Assembly: GCA_031272845.1 (NCBI GenBank)
Contig: JAISTA010000085.1
Span: forward strand, 1-7,082
Origin: Oscillospiraceae bacterium
GTDB lineage: Bacteria; Bacillota; Clostridia; Oscillospirales; Oscillospiraceae
Direction of reading: 5' to 3'
Length of the DNA stretch: 7,082 nt
The first letter of the stretch is position 1, and every line of letters begins with the position of its first letter. A program made the position numbers and the translations under genes. Under the pieces are notes generated by a model. It was not told the origin of the DNA. It saw only the letters and a list, made by a program, of their open reading frames with translations, and searched no databases. Shown piece after piece: positions 1 through 6,509 of this stretch.

Positions 1-8
1 AAGATTTG

Positions 9-25
9 CTTCTTTCTAAAAGAAG
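9..25. repeat. Small perfect hairpin
   Basis: CTTCTTT (9-15) and AAAGAAG (19-25) pair perfectly around CTA. It is AT-rich and 12 bp from the larger inverted repeat, and may be part of the same repeat unit. Too weak to call a terminator. Confidence 0.55.
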
Positions 26-37
26 TCGCCCCTTTTT

Positions 38-71
38 GGTTACTTTTTCCGGCGAAGCGGAAAAAGTAACC
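38..71. repeat. Perfect 14-bp inverted repeat (palindromic repeat unit)
   Basis: Arms GGTTACTTTTTCCG (38-51) and CGGAAAAAGTAACC (58-71) are exact reverse complements around the 6-nt spacer GCGAAG. No T-run follows on either strand, so it is not a standard terminator. It sits in the gene-free flank with other short repeats and resembles dispersed palindromic repeats found between genes in bacterial genomes; the family is not established from this window. Confidence 0.8.
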
Positions 72-150
72 GCCCGCCGCGTAGGCGCTCTTGCTTCGCT
101 ATGAAGAGAAGCTAAATCCCAATTCCAAACATAGCACTCCGCCCCGCACA

Positions 151-194
151 GAGAACTTTTCGTTCTCGCCGCAAGATTTGCGCCTAAAAGAACG
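151..194. repeat. Overlapping alternative hairpins in the intergenic flank
   Basis: GAGAAC (151-156) can pair with GTTCTC (162-167). Alternatively CGTTCT (161-166) can pair with AGAACG (189-194), enclosing a small CGCAA/TTGCG hairpin at 170-182. The two structures share bases 162-166 and exclude each other. No flanking gene in the window is positioned to be regulated by them, so function is unknown. Confidence 0.4.
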
Positions 195-275
195 CCCACC
201 GACGCGGCAAGTACACAGCAACCAAGCATACACTCACGGCGATAAAGCCCCTCCCCCAAAAAACACCCGCAAAAG

Positions 276-305
276 AAAAAATCCGCACAAAGTGCGGATT
301 TTTTT
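276..305 (-). terminator. Rho-independent terminator of the aro operon, probably bidirectional
   Basis: Arms ATCCGCAC (281-288) and GTGCGGAT (292-299) pair perfectly around the loop AAA (289-291), and A/T pairs extend the stem outward to 276 and 304. Read on the minus strand, the hairpin is followed by six T, one C and four T. Read on the plus strand, it is followed by seven T at 299-305. It lies 20 bp after the aroQ stop, so it should end the operon transcript. The symmetry would also let it stop transcription entering from the left. Confidence 0.93.
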
Positions 306-324
306 GCATACACATAAGCCCCCA

Positions 325-765
325 CTAGCGGAGCGCCTCCGCCAGGATCCTCACCGCCTCGCGGTACCCCTCAAACCCAAGCCCCGCAACAGTCCTCAAG
401 CACGCAAGCCCGGCATAGGACACCTGACGGAACGCCTCCCTATCGGACACCTTCGACAAATGCACCTCGACCGCCGGCAGGGCTACGGCCTTCAGCGCGT
501 CGAGTATGGCGACGGAGGTGTGCGTGTAGGCCGCCGGGTTTATGACAATGCCGTCGAAAACGCCGAGCGCCTCCTGAATTTTCGTCACGAGCTCGCCCTC
601 GTGGTTCGACTGGAACAGCTCACACTCCGCGCCGAGCTCACGGCCTGCGCCGCGAACGTATTCGCACAAATCGGCGTATGTTTTGCTGCCGTAAATGTCC
701 GGCTCCCGCACGCCGAGCATATTCAGGTTCGGCCCGTTGATTACAAGCAGCTTAAGCTTTTTCAT
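325..765 (-). CDS. aroQ: 3-dehydroquinate dehydratase, type II
   Basis: Dehydrates 3-dehydroquinate to 3-dehydroshikimate (step 3) by the type II mechanism; the family forms dodecamers. The ATG at 765 gives 146 residues, the usual length, and has GGAGG 7 nt upstream. An in-frame TTG at 816 would add 17 basic residues with no family match. Motifs: INGPNLNMLG at 9-18, then R20, the catalytic tyrosine Y25 in DIYG, QSNHEGELV at 52-60, N76 and THTS at 81-84, EVHLS at 100-104 with catalytic H102, RE at 109-110, and GLGFEGY at 128-134. Position 105, normally Asn in HLSN or HISN, is Lys, next to the substrate-binding Ser. This is the last gene of the operon: it overlaps aroE-aroK by 14 bp and its TAG stop is 20 bp before the terminator. 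Confidence 0.96.
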   Translation of the reverse strand: MKKLKLLVINGPNLNMLGVREPDIYGSKTYADLCEYVRGAGRELGAECELFQSNHEGELVTKIQEALGVFDGIVINPAAYTHTSVAILDALKAVALPAVEVHLSKVSDREAFRQVSYAGLACLRTVAGLGFEGYREAVRILAEALR

Positions 766-1981
766 TAAATAACCTCCAAATTTCCCGCGCCGATTCCTCG
801 GCGTTTTCGTTCTCAATCACAGCGTCGCTTACAAGCTCATAGTAAGGCATACGCACACTGAGCATTTTTTCCAATGCCGCAGCGTTAGTTGACAGCGGCC
901 GCCCCTGTGTCGCAAGCTGCGCAACAGCCCTTTTTATCCACACTACAAAGCCGTTTCGGCGCATTGCATCGAGATTTTCGCGGCGCAGAACCGCTCCGCC
1001 GCCTGTCGAGACTACAAGTCCGTTTTGCGTAAGCAGCCGCTCCGCGGTCTCCGACTCCATATCTCGAAACTCCCTCTCGCTGTGCTTTGCGAAGAATTCG
1101 GGTATTGACATCCCGGCGGATTTTACGACCTCGTCGTCAGTGTCGTAAAACGCGCGGCCTGAAAAGTCTGATATTAGCCGCCCGACCGTCGTCTTGCCGC
1201 TTCCCGGCATTCCGACAAGGACAATGTTTTTCAGCGACTGCGTGAGCTCCGTCAGAACCTGCTCCAGCCTGTCGTCCGGCAGCCTTGGCCCGGTAAACAG
1301 CTCCCCCGCAAACGCCGCCTGCGCGACCAGCATAGGCAGTCCGTTCGTGTGAGTGATCCCGAGCGCCTCCGCCTCCAAAAGCAGCGCCGTTTTCAGCGGA
1401 TTGTACACAACGTCCGCAACGGCGGTCAGCTGCGGAAAATCCGCCAATTTTATCAGCTTATCGCGGCAGTTAGGGTATGTCCCGACAGGCGTTGTGTTGA
1501 CAATTATCTCCGCGTCCCGGTGGCGGCGGAGATTGCCGTAATTGTCCTCGCCTGAGCGCGAAATATTCACAAGCTCGCCCGCTCCGAGCGAGGTCAGCGC
1601 GGCTCTTGCCGTTTTAGACGTTGCGCCGCTGCCGAGAATCAGCGTTTTTTTGCCGACGGGGTCGATTCCGGCGCGCCGCAGCATGTACAAAAAGCCCGCA
1701 AGGTCGGTGTTGTACCCAGAAAGCGCGCCGTCTTTTTCACGCACAACGGTGTTGACGCAGCCGATTTTCTCCGCCTCCGGCGACACTCTGTCCAAAAATC
1801 GCAGAACGCGCGTTTTGTACGGGATCGTGACGTTCAGCCCGTCAAAATCGCGGGAGGCCAAAAGCGCGTCAAAGCCCGCCTCGTCGAGACTGCGCATTTC
1901 GTACTCGTACCCGAACAGCGCCTCGTGGATTTTCTTTGAGTGGCTGTAGGAAAGATTTGCTCCGACTAATCCGAAACGCAT
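752..1981 (-). CDS. aroE-aroK: Fused shikimate dehydrogenase - shikimate kinase
   Basis: One 409-residue chain carries steps 4 and 5: NADPH-dependent reduction of 3-dehydroshikimate to shikimate, then ATP-dependent 3-phosphorylation. AroE part (about 1-232): shikimate-binding S13 and S15 in YSHSKKIH, NVTIPYK at 50-56 with catalytic K56, GCVNT at 74-78, GYNTD at 89-93 with catalytic D93, nucleotide loop GSGATSKTA at 117-125, SR at 141-142 for the NADP phosphate, NTTPVGTYP at 162-170, VYNP at 192-195 and Q221. AroK part (about 250-409): Walker A GMPGSGKT at 257-264, DTD at 280-282, FRDME at 305-309, STGGGAV at 325-331, lid RPL at 361-363 and R377. Both sites look intact. The AroE half is compact and the linker short (about 233-249). 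No stop or frame break lies at the junction. Overlaps pheA by 16 bp and aroQ by 14 bp. Confidence 0.95.
   Translation of the reverse strand: MRFGLVGANLSYSHSKKIHEALFGYEYEMRSLDEAGFDALLASRDFDGLNVTIPYKTRVLRFLDRVSPEAEKIGCVNTVVREKDGALSGYNTDLAGFLYMLRRAGIDPVGKKTLILGSGATSKTARAALTSLGAGELVNISRSGEDNYGNLRRHRDAEIIVNTTPVGTYPNCRDKLIKLADFPQLTAVADVVYNPLKTALLLEAEALGITHTNGLPMLVAQAAFAGELFTGPRLPDDRLEQVLTELTQSLKNIVLVGMPGSGKTTVGRLISDFSGRAFYDTDDEVVKSAGMSIPEFFAKHSEREFRDMESETAERLLTQNGLVVSTGGGAVLRRENLDAMRRNGFVVWIKRAVAQLATQGRPLSTNAAALEKMLSVRMPYYELVSDAVIENENAEESAREIWRLFNEKA
773..777 (-). promoter_or_regulatory. Ribosome binding site of aroQ
   Basis: GGAGG on the minus strand, 7 nt before the ATG at 763-765 and inside the 3' end of aroE-aroK. 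It decides the aroQ start in favour of this ATG over the TTG at 816. Confidence 0.85.
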
Positions 1982-3108
1982 TCGGCGTACCCCCCGAGTA
2001 TTCTGAACCGCGTCGCGTTTTCCGCAATCTGACTGAGCATTCTGATTGTCGCGTCCTCCCGGGCGGAGGCGTCTATCGTCAGGACAAACCGATACTGAAA
2101 GTCCGTCCCCGGCTCCGGCATACTCTCGATTTTCGACACGTTAAAGCCGAACGCCGCGATCTTGTCAAGGCACGCCGCAAGACTTCCGTTTTCGTGCGGC
2201 AGGCTCAGGAGGACCGTCACCCTGTCCGGCGCCTGCGGTATCTGCATTTCCCGCGACAGGCACAAAAAGCGCGTGTAGTTGCTCTTTTCGTTCTGAATAT
2301 CGCTTTTGAGTACAGTCAGCCCATAGATTTCGCCGCAAAGCTCCGAACCGATTGCGGCGACCGACTTGTCGCCCAGCTCTGAAACCTCGCGCGCCGCAAA
2401 GGCCGTATTGCCGCGCTCCGATTCTCTTAGCTTAAGCTTTTTTATGAAGTCCGCGCACTGTCCGAGCGCCTGCGGGTGCGAAATTACGGTCTTAATGTCG
2501 CCGAGCTTTGTCCCCGGCGCTGTCAGCAGGCACTGACTGACCTTGAGCTTAACGCTGCGCGCAATGTAAGCGTTTCTCGCCGCAAGCAGGCTGTAAACCT
2601 CGCTAATTGACCCGAAGATTGAATTTTCACACGGCACAAGGCCGTAACGGCAAAGTCCGTTTTCAACAGCTGAAAACACCGCCGAAAAGCTGTCAAAAAA
2701 CAGCAGGTTCGGGCTTTTCATCGTCCGCGCCGCGCACAGGTGCGAAAACGCGCCCTCCACGCCCTGAACCGCAACGGCATGCTCTGCGTCAAAATCCGGC
2801 GGACTTGCAAACGCCGGCGCTAAACGCGAGCGTATCTCGCTGTCGCTTTTCAAAAGCTCCGCCTGATAGTCCTTCGAGAGCGACATTATATATGTGTAAA
2901 TCTGCCGCGCGTACGGCGCAAGCTCCGCCTTCACCGCGCTCTGCACACGCTCAAGCACCGCGTTTTCCCGCGCTGTGTCCGTAATCGAAAGGCCGGACAG
3001 CTCCTTTTCCCGCGCAACGGCGGCCGAAACCTCCATACGCCGCTCAAAAAGCGCGGCAAGCTCCTTGTCGATTCTGTTGATTTCCTCGCGCTGCTTATCT
3101 AGGCTCAT
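1966..3108 (-). CDS. pheA: Bifunctional chorismate mutase / prephenate dehydratase (P-protein) with ACT domain
   Basis: Rearranges chorismate to prephenate, then dehydrates and decarboxylates it to phenylpyruvate, the phenylalanine precursor. Three domains in 380 residues: an all-helical AroQ-class chorismate mutase (about 1-85; R7, INRIDKELAALFERR from 10, REN at 47-49), prephenate dehydratase (about 110-285; QGVEGAFSH at 115-123, ENSIFGSISE at 161-170, SHPQALGQC at 210-218, and the catalytic TRF at 279-281), and a C-terminal ACT domain (about 294-375). In the ACT domain the phenylalanine-binding motifs are altered: GSL at 308-310 in place of the usual GAL, and ESMP at 328-331 in place of ESRP. 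Feedback inhibition by Phe is expected for the family but may be changed. GGGAGG at 3114-3119 lies 5 nt before the ATG. Overlaps aroC by 4 bp and aroE-aroK by 16 bp. Confidence 0.96.
   Translation of the reverse strand: MSLDKQREEINRIDKELAALFERRMEVSAAVAREKELSGLSITDTARENAVLERVQSAVKAELAPYARQIYTYIMSLSKDYQAELLKSDSEIRSRLAPAFASPPDFDAEHAVAVQGVEGAFSHLCAARTMKSPNLLFFDSFSAVFSAVENGLCRYGLVPCENSIFGSISEVYSLLAARNAYIARSVKLKVSQCLLTAPGTKLGDIKTVISHPQALGQCADFIKKLKLRESERGNTAFAAREVSELGDKSVAAIGSELCGEIYGLTVLKSDIQNEKSNYTRFLCLSREMQIPQAPDRVTVLLSLPHENGSLAACLDKIAAFGFNVSKIESMPEPGTDFQYRFVLTIDASAREDATIRMLSQIAENATRFRILGGYAECVSD
1990..1995 (-). promoter_or_regulatory. Unusual G-only ribosome binding site of aroE-aroK
   Basis: A run of six G on the minus strand lies 8 nt before the aroE-aroK ATG, inside pheA codons near its end. 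It is the only candidate Shine-Dalgarno there. It differs from the GGAGG sites used by neighbouring genes and may be weaker, with coupling to pheA translation assisting. Confidence 0.5.
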
Positions 3109-4193
3109 AAAAACCTCCCGGTTGCCATAAGGTCGGCTATCGCGACCGCCGCCGCCGCCGTAATCGCGGGAACCGCGCGCGGCAAAATCGACGGGTCGTG
3201 ACGGCCGCCGACCGAAATTTGCGTATTTTCGCGCGTCTTCAGATTAACCGTTTTCTGTGACTGTGAAATTGACGGTGTCGGCTTTACCGCCGCACGGAAA
3301 ATCACCGGCATACCTGTCGCGATTCCGCCGAGAACGCCGCCTGCGTTGTTTGTTCTTGCGCGCACATCACCGTTTTCGTCAAAAAACAGCGCGTCGTTAT
3401 TCTCGCTGCCGCGCATTTCTGCCGCCGCAAACCCCGCGCCGAATTCGATTCCCTTGACTGCCGGGACGGAAAACACGGCGTGAGCGATAACCGCCTCCAC
3501 GCTGTCAAACATAGGCTCCCCGACTCCTGCGGGAAGCCCCGCGACAACGCACTCAATTACGCCGCCCAGCGAATCGCCGTCTGCTTTTGCCGCGAGGATT
3601 TTTTCCGTCATCCGCGCCTTTGCCTCCGGTAAAATCACTGGAAACCCGTTTGCCTCAATCGCGGCAAATTCCTCACCGGACGGCGCGAGCGGGTCAAACG
3701 CTTTGTCGGCTATTCCTCCGAGCGTGAGTATATGCGCCGCGACCATAACGCCGCACGCGCGCAGCAGTTGCAGGCAAACGCCGCCCGCAAAGCACAGCGG
3801 CGCGGTCAGCCGACCGGAGAAATGTCCGCCGCCGCGAATGTCGTGATGCTTGCCGTATTTGAGTATCGCGGCAAGGTCAGAATGACCCGGGCGCGGCGTT
3901 TCGAGGTAGCCCGAATAGTCCTGCGAACGCGTGTTTGTGTTGCGGATAACCGCCGCAATCGCACCGCCTGTTGCGTGCCCGTCCAATATGCCGGAGAGCA
4001 CCTCGAACTCGTCGGCTTCCGCGCGCGCGGTTGAGGTTTCGCCGCCGGGCGCGCGCCTTGCCATAAACGCGCGCACCTCGTCAAGGTCAATCGCTATTCC
4101 GGCGGGAATTCCGTCAAGCACACAGCCTATACCTGCCGTGTGCGACCCGCCGAACACCGTCATACGGATGTTACTCCCAAAGCTAAACGACAT
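3105..4193 (-). CDS. aroC: Chorismate synthase
   Basis: Removes phosphate from EPSP to give chorismate (step 7), using reduced FMN. The start was set at the ATG at 4193, giving 362 residues beginning MSFSFGSN as in the family, with GGAGG 8 nt upstream. An in-frame TTG at 4226 would add 11 unusual residues. Motifs: GGSHTAGIG at 15-23 with catalytic H18, RRAPGGETS at 46-54, RPGHSD at 101-106 with the second catalytic His H104, GGGHFSGRLTAP at 121-132, GDSLGG at 206-211, FSVPAVKGIEFGAGF at 241-255, NNAGG at 282-286, KPTPSI at 304-309 and GRHDPS at 330-335. The first signature is normally GESHG; here it is GGSHT, an uncommon variant that keeps the His. The gene overlaps aroA by 11 bp and pheA by 4 bp (ATGA). 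Confidence 0.96.
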   Translation of the reverse strand: MSFSFGSNIRMTVFGGSHTAGIGCVLDGIPAGIAIDLDEVRAFMARRAPGGETSTARAEADEFEVLSGILDGHATGGAIAAVIRNTNTRSQDYSGYLETPRPGHSDLAAILKYGKHHDIRGGGHFSGRLTAPLCFAGGVCLQLLRACGVMVAAHILTLGGIADKAFDPLAPSGEEFAAIEANGFPVILPEAKARMTEKILAAKADGDSLGGVIECVVAGLPAGVGEPMFDSVEAVIAHAVFSVPAVKGIEFGAGFAAAEMRGSENNDALFFDENGDVRARTNNAGGVLGGIATGMPVIFRAAVKPTPSISQSQKTVNLKTRENTQISVGGRHDPSILPRAVPAITAAAAVAIADLMATGRFL

Positions 4194-5460
4194 CTGCGCG
4201 TCCTCCAAGCCTGATATAATCCTCAAAAAACAAAGGGTATGATTTTTTAACGCTTTCCGCGTCCGTTATCACGGTCATTCCCCGCGCAAACGCGGCGGCA
4301 ACCGAAAACGCCATAACAACGCGGTGGTCTCCGTAACCCGAAAGCTCCGCGCCCGAAAAGCTCCCGCCGTGAATTTCAAGGCTGTCCGCTCTCTCGACCG
4401 CGCGGATTCCCATTGCGGCAAGGTTCGCGGCGCAGGCCGCAAGCCTGTCGCTCTCCTTGATTCGCAGGCGCGCGGCGTTCACAATCCGCGAAACACCCGG
4501 AATTCCGGCCATAAGCACTGCCAGTACGGGCGCGAGATCCGGAAAATCCGATACATCTACGGTTATAGGCCGCAGCTCCGCTTTTTTGACGGTAAAGCTG
4601 CCGTTGTCTTCCGTAACGCTCGCTCCGGCGCGGCGCACTATCTCAAGTATCGCCCTGTCGGGCTGGGCTGATGTCTGCGACAGTCCGGAGACCGTAATCC
4701 CGCCGTCAGTCAGAGCGCCGAGTACAACCCAAAACGCGGCCGACGACCAGTCGCCCTCCGCACACAGCGCCGCAGCTCCGGCCGGGACGCTGTAGCTCTG
4801 CCCCGCCGGAATTTCGTAGCCGTCGGCCTTATACTCGGCCGTTATGCCGAATTTCCGCAGAGTATTCACGGTCATATCAATATACTCCGTGCTCTCCGGC
4901 GGACTTGTCAGCGTAATTTTGCACCTCTCGCGCGTCAGCGGCGCGGCGAACAGCAATCCCGAAATGTACTGCGAGCTGATGTTGCCCGGCAGGGCAAATT
5001 CCCCGCCGCAAAGCCGCCCGGATAACGTCAGCGGCAGTGCGTCTCCGCAGACCGCGCCGTGCTCCCGCAAAAGCGTTGTTACCGTGTCAATCGGGCGATT
5101 CGGCAGTCTGCCCTGCCCCGTGACGGTCGCCGAAACGCCTAGCGAGGCGGCGACGGGAAGTAGAAACCGCAGCGTCGATCCGCTTTCGCGGCAGCTCAGC
5201 ACGGCCGATTGCGGCGGCACGCCTATCGGCGTTACAAAAATGCCGCCCGCATCCGCGCGAAAGCTTGCGCCGAGACCCGTCAGGCAGTCCATCGTCGCAT
5301 AAATGTCCTGTGACAGCTCGTCTGTGCCGCCCGGCACCGCAAGCTCACACGGGTCGTCGGCCAAAGCCGCGCAAATCAGCAGTCTGTGCAGGTCGGACTT
5401 TGAAACGGGCGGCGTTACGCTGCCCGAAAGCACGCCGCCCGGCGTTATCGTAACGTTCAT
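4183..5460 (-). CDS. aroA: 3-phosphoshikimate 1-carboxyvinyltransferase (EPSP synthase)
   Basis: Transfers the enolpyruvyl group of PEP to shikimate 3-phosphate (step 6), the glyphosate-sensitive reaction. The 425 residues cover both domains of the inverse alpha/beta barrel fold. Visible motifs: PPVSKSDLHR at 17-26 (K21, S22, R26), the PEP loop RESGSTLRF at 91-99, GRLPNRPI at 117-124, SSQYISGLL at 162-170, EGDWSSAAFW at 235-244, DFPDLAP at 305-311 (D308 matches the catalytic Asp), RIKESDRL at 333-340 (E336), GDHRVVMAF at 377-385 and KKSYP at 405-409. The PEP loop differs from E. coli NAGTAMRP: Ser stands at the Thr97 position and Phe at the Pro101 position. A GGAGG at 5471-5475 lies 10 nt before the ATG, inside aroB; start and aroB stop overlap as ATGA. 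The 3' end overlaps aroC by 11 bp. Confidence 0.97.
   Translation of the reverse strand: MNVTITPGGVLSGSVTPPVSKSDLHRLLICAALADDPCELAVPGGTDELSQDIYATMDCLTGLGASFRADAGGIFVTPIGVPPQSAVLSCRESGSTLRFLLPVAASLGVSATVTGQGRLPNRPIDTVTTLLREHGAVCGDALPLTLSGRLCGGEFALPGNISSQYISGLLFAAPLTRERCKITLTSPPESTEYIDMTVNTLRKFGITAEYKADGYEIPAGQSYSVPAGAAALCAEGDWSSAAFWVVLGALTDGGITVSGLSQTSAQPDRAILEIVRRAGASVTEDNGSFTVKKAELRPITVDVSDFPDLAPVLAVLMAGIPGVSRIVNAARLRIKESDRLAACAANLAAMGIRAVERADSLEIHGGSFSGAELSGYGDHRVVMAFSVAAAFARGMTVITDAESVKKSYPLFFEDYIRLGGRADVV
4202..4206 (-). promoter_or_regulatory. Ribosome binding site of aroC
   Basis: GGAGG on the minus strand, 8 nt before the ATG at 4191-4193, within the last codons of aroA. It supports the MSFSFG start of aroC over the in-frame TTG at 4226. 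Confidence 0.85.
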
Positions 5461-6509
5461 ACGCGCAAAGCCTCCAGTCCGACGGCAATAAACGCCTCAA
5501 TTTCGCTCACGTCAAGCGGGACGACCTCGGCACTGCCGATACGCGTCGGCAAAATCAGGTCAATTTTTCCGCCGGAGAGCTTTTTGTCAGACAAAACGGC
5601 CTGTGCCAGTTCTGCCGCGCCGTAGTCGGTGCCGACGGGAAGTCCGTGCAAGCTAAGTGCGGCAAGCAGCGGCGCAAGGCAGTCGTCAGATATTCCGCGC
5701 CGCTCCCCCGCCGCGACGGCGACGGCCATTCCGGCGGCGACGGCAAAGCCGTGCGGCACGGCGTAGTCAGACAGCTTTTCGATAGCGTGCCCGACCGTGT
5801 GGCCGAAATTCAGGAGCTTTCGAACACCCGACTCGCGCTCATCCTGCGCAACAATTTCCGCCTTTATCTCAATACAGCGCAGGATGTCCGCAAGCGCGGG
5901 CGTTTCTGAACCTGCCAGCCTTTCAAAAAGCGCCGCGTCGCGGATAACTCCGGTTTTCAGCATTTCGGCGATACCGTTTTTTATTTGAAGCGCAGACAGT
6001 GTTTTCAGAGTGTCCGCATCCAGAAAAACGCCGGAGGGCTGCCAGAACGTCCCCGCAAGGTTCTTGCCGTGCGCAAGATTCACGCCTGTTTTGCCGCCGA
6101 CTGAAGAATCAACCATTGCAAGGAGCGTCGTCGGTATCTGGTAAAACTCAATTCCGCGCATATAGCTTGACGCGGCGAACCCCGCAAGATCGCCGACGAC
6201 TCCCCCGCCCAATGCGAATATTTTGTCTGTGCGCGAAAAATTTCGTTCGGCAAGCGTTTCGAGTATTTCGCCGAAAACAGTCAGGTTTTTCGATTTCTCG
6301 CCGCTTTCGATTACAAGCCGGCTCACCGAAAACCCCGCGCCCGTCAGCGCCCGCGCAGCGTTATCGCAGTACAGCGGAGCGACGTTGCTGTCAGTGACGA
6401 TAAGCGCCTTTTCGCCCGGCGCGGCCATGACAGGCAGCCGCGCGAGCAGGCCGCGTTCGGCAAAAACGGAGTATCGCCGCTGATTTGTTTGTATTTTAAT
6501 CTCTGTCAT
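5457..6509 (-). CDS. aroB: 3-dehydroquinate synthase
   Basis: Converts DAHP to 3-dehydroquinate (step 2) using NAD+ and a divalent metal; cytosolic. At 350 residues it has the normal family length. The NAD-binding stretch ALGGGVVGDLAGF lies at 99-111, and the segment IPTTLLAMVDSSVGGKTG at 125-142. Predicted metal ligands are E182 (in NGIAEMLKTG), H237 (in LNFGHTVGHAIE) and H253 (in PHGFAVAAGM). The last motif is usually HGEAV; here the Glu is Phe, next to an intact His. The ATG directly abuts the aroF stop (TAGATG) and has only a weak Shine-Dalgarno (GGAAA about 10 nt away), so translation probably depends on ribosomes ending aroF. Its end overlaps aroA by 4 bp (ATGA). The family assignment is secure. 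Confidence 0.97.
   Translation of the reverse strand: MTEIKIQTNQRRYSVFAERGLLARLPVMAAPGEKALIVTDSNVAPLYCDNAARALTGAGFSVSRLVIESGEKSKNLTVFGEILETLAERNFSRTDKIFALGGGVVGDLAGFAASSYMRGIEFYQIPTTLLAMVDSSVGGKTGVNLAHGKNLAGTFWQPSGVFLDADTLKTLSALQIKNGIAEMLKTGVIRDAALFERLAGSETPALADILRCIEIKAEIVAQDERESGVRKLLNFGHTVGHAIEKLSDYAVPHGFAVAAGMAVAVAAGERRGISDDCLAPLLAALSLHGLPVGTDYGAAELAQAVLSDKKLSGGKIDLILPTRIGSAEVVPLDVSEIEAFIAVGLEALRV

Larger units (their letters stand above)
1..275. other. Gene-poor flank beyond the operon terminator, repeat-rich
   Basis: No recognisable gene or RNA is seen here. The stretch AAGATTTG at 1-8 recurs at 173-180, and both copies are followed within a few bases by CTAAAAGAA (16-24 and 184-192) and then a GCC-rich tail, giving an imperfect direct repeat about 170 bp apart. 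On the minus strand one frame is open without a stop from upstream of an ATG at 229 to the left edge (76 codons), and on the plus strand one is open from the edge to a TGA at 102-104. Neither shows a suitably placed ribosome binding site or family motif. The base composition (A- and C-rich runs at about 240-280) is unlike the operon. Probably intergenic, possibly part of a dispersed repeat. Confidence 0.6.

Noticed and set aside
38..71. The 14-bp inverted repeat as a second transcription terminator
   Set aside because: Neither strand has a T-run directly after the stem, and a strong terminator already exists at 276-305.
91..768. Long plus-strand open frame of 225 codons from a TTG across the flank and antisense to aroQ
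   Set aside because: Most of it is antisense to aroQ, it reads through the terminator hairpin, it is Arg/Pro/His-rich as expected for a shadow of GC-rich coding sequence, and it shows no family motif.
748..2445. Shared 14-bp AGCTTAAGCTTTTT at the aroQ start (748-761) and inside pheA (about 2429-2442)
   Set aside because: Both encode the peptide KKLKL with the same codons, and the palindromic core AGCTTAAGCT follows from those codons; no other similarity extends around them.
3806..4242. Open frames on both strands inside aroC
   Set aside because: They lie wholly or mostly within aroC in other frames, are rich in Arg, Ala and Pro, and have no motifs; aroC itself is certain.
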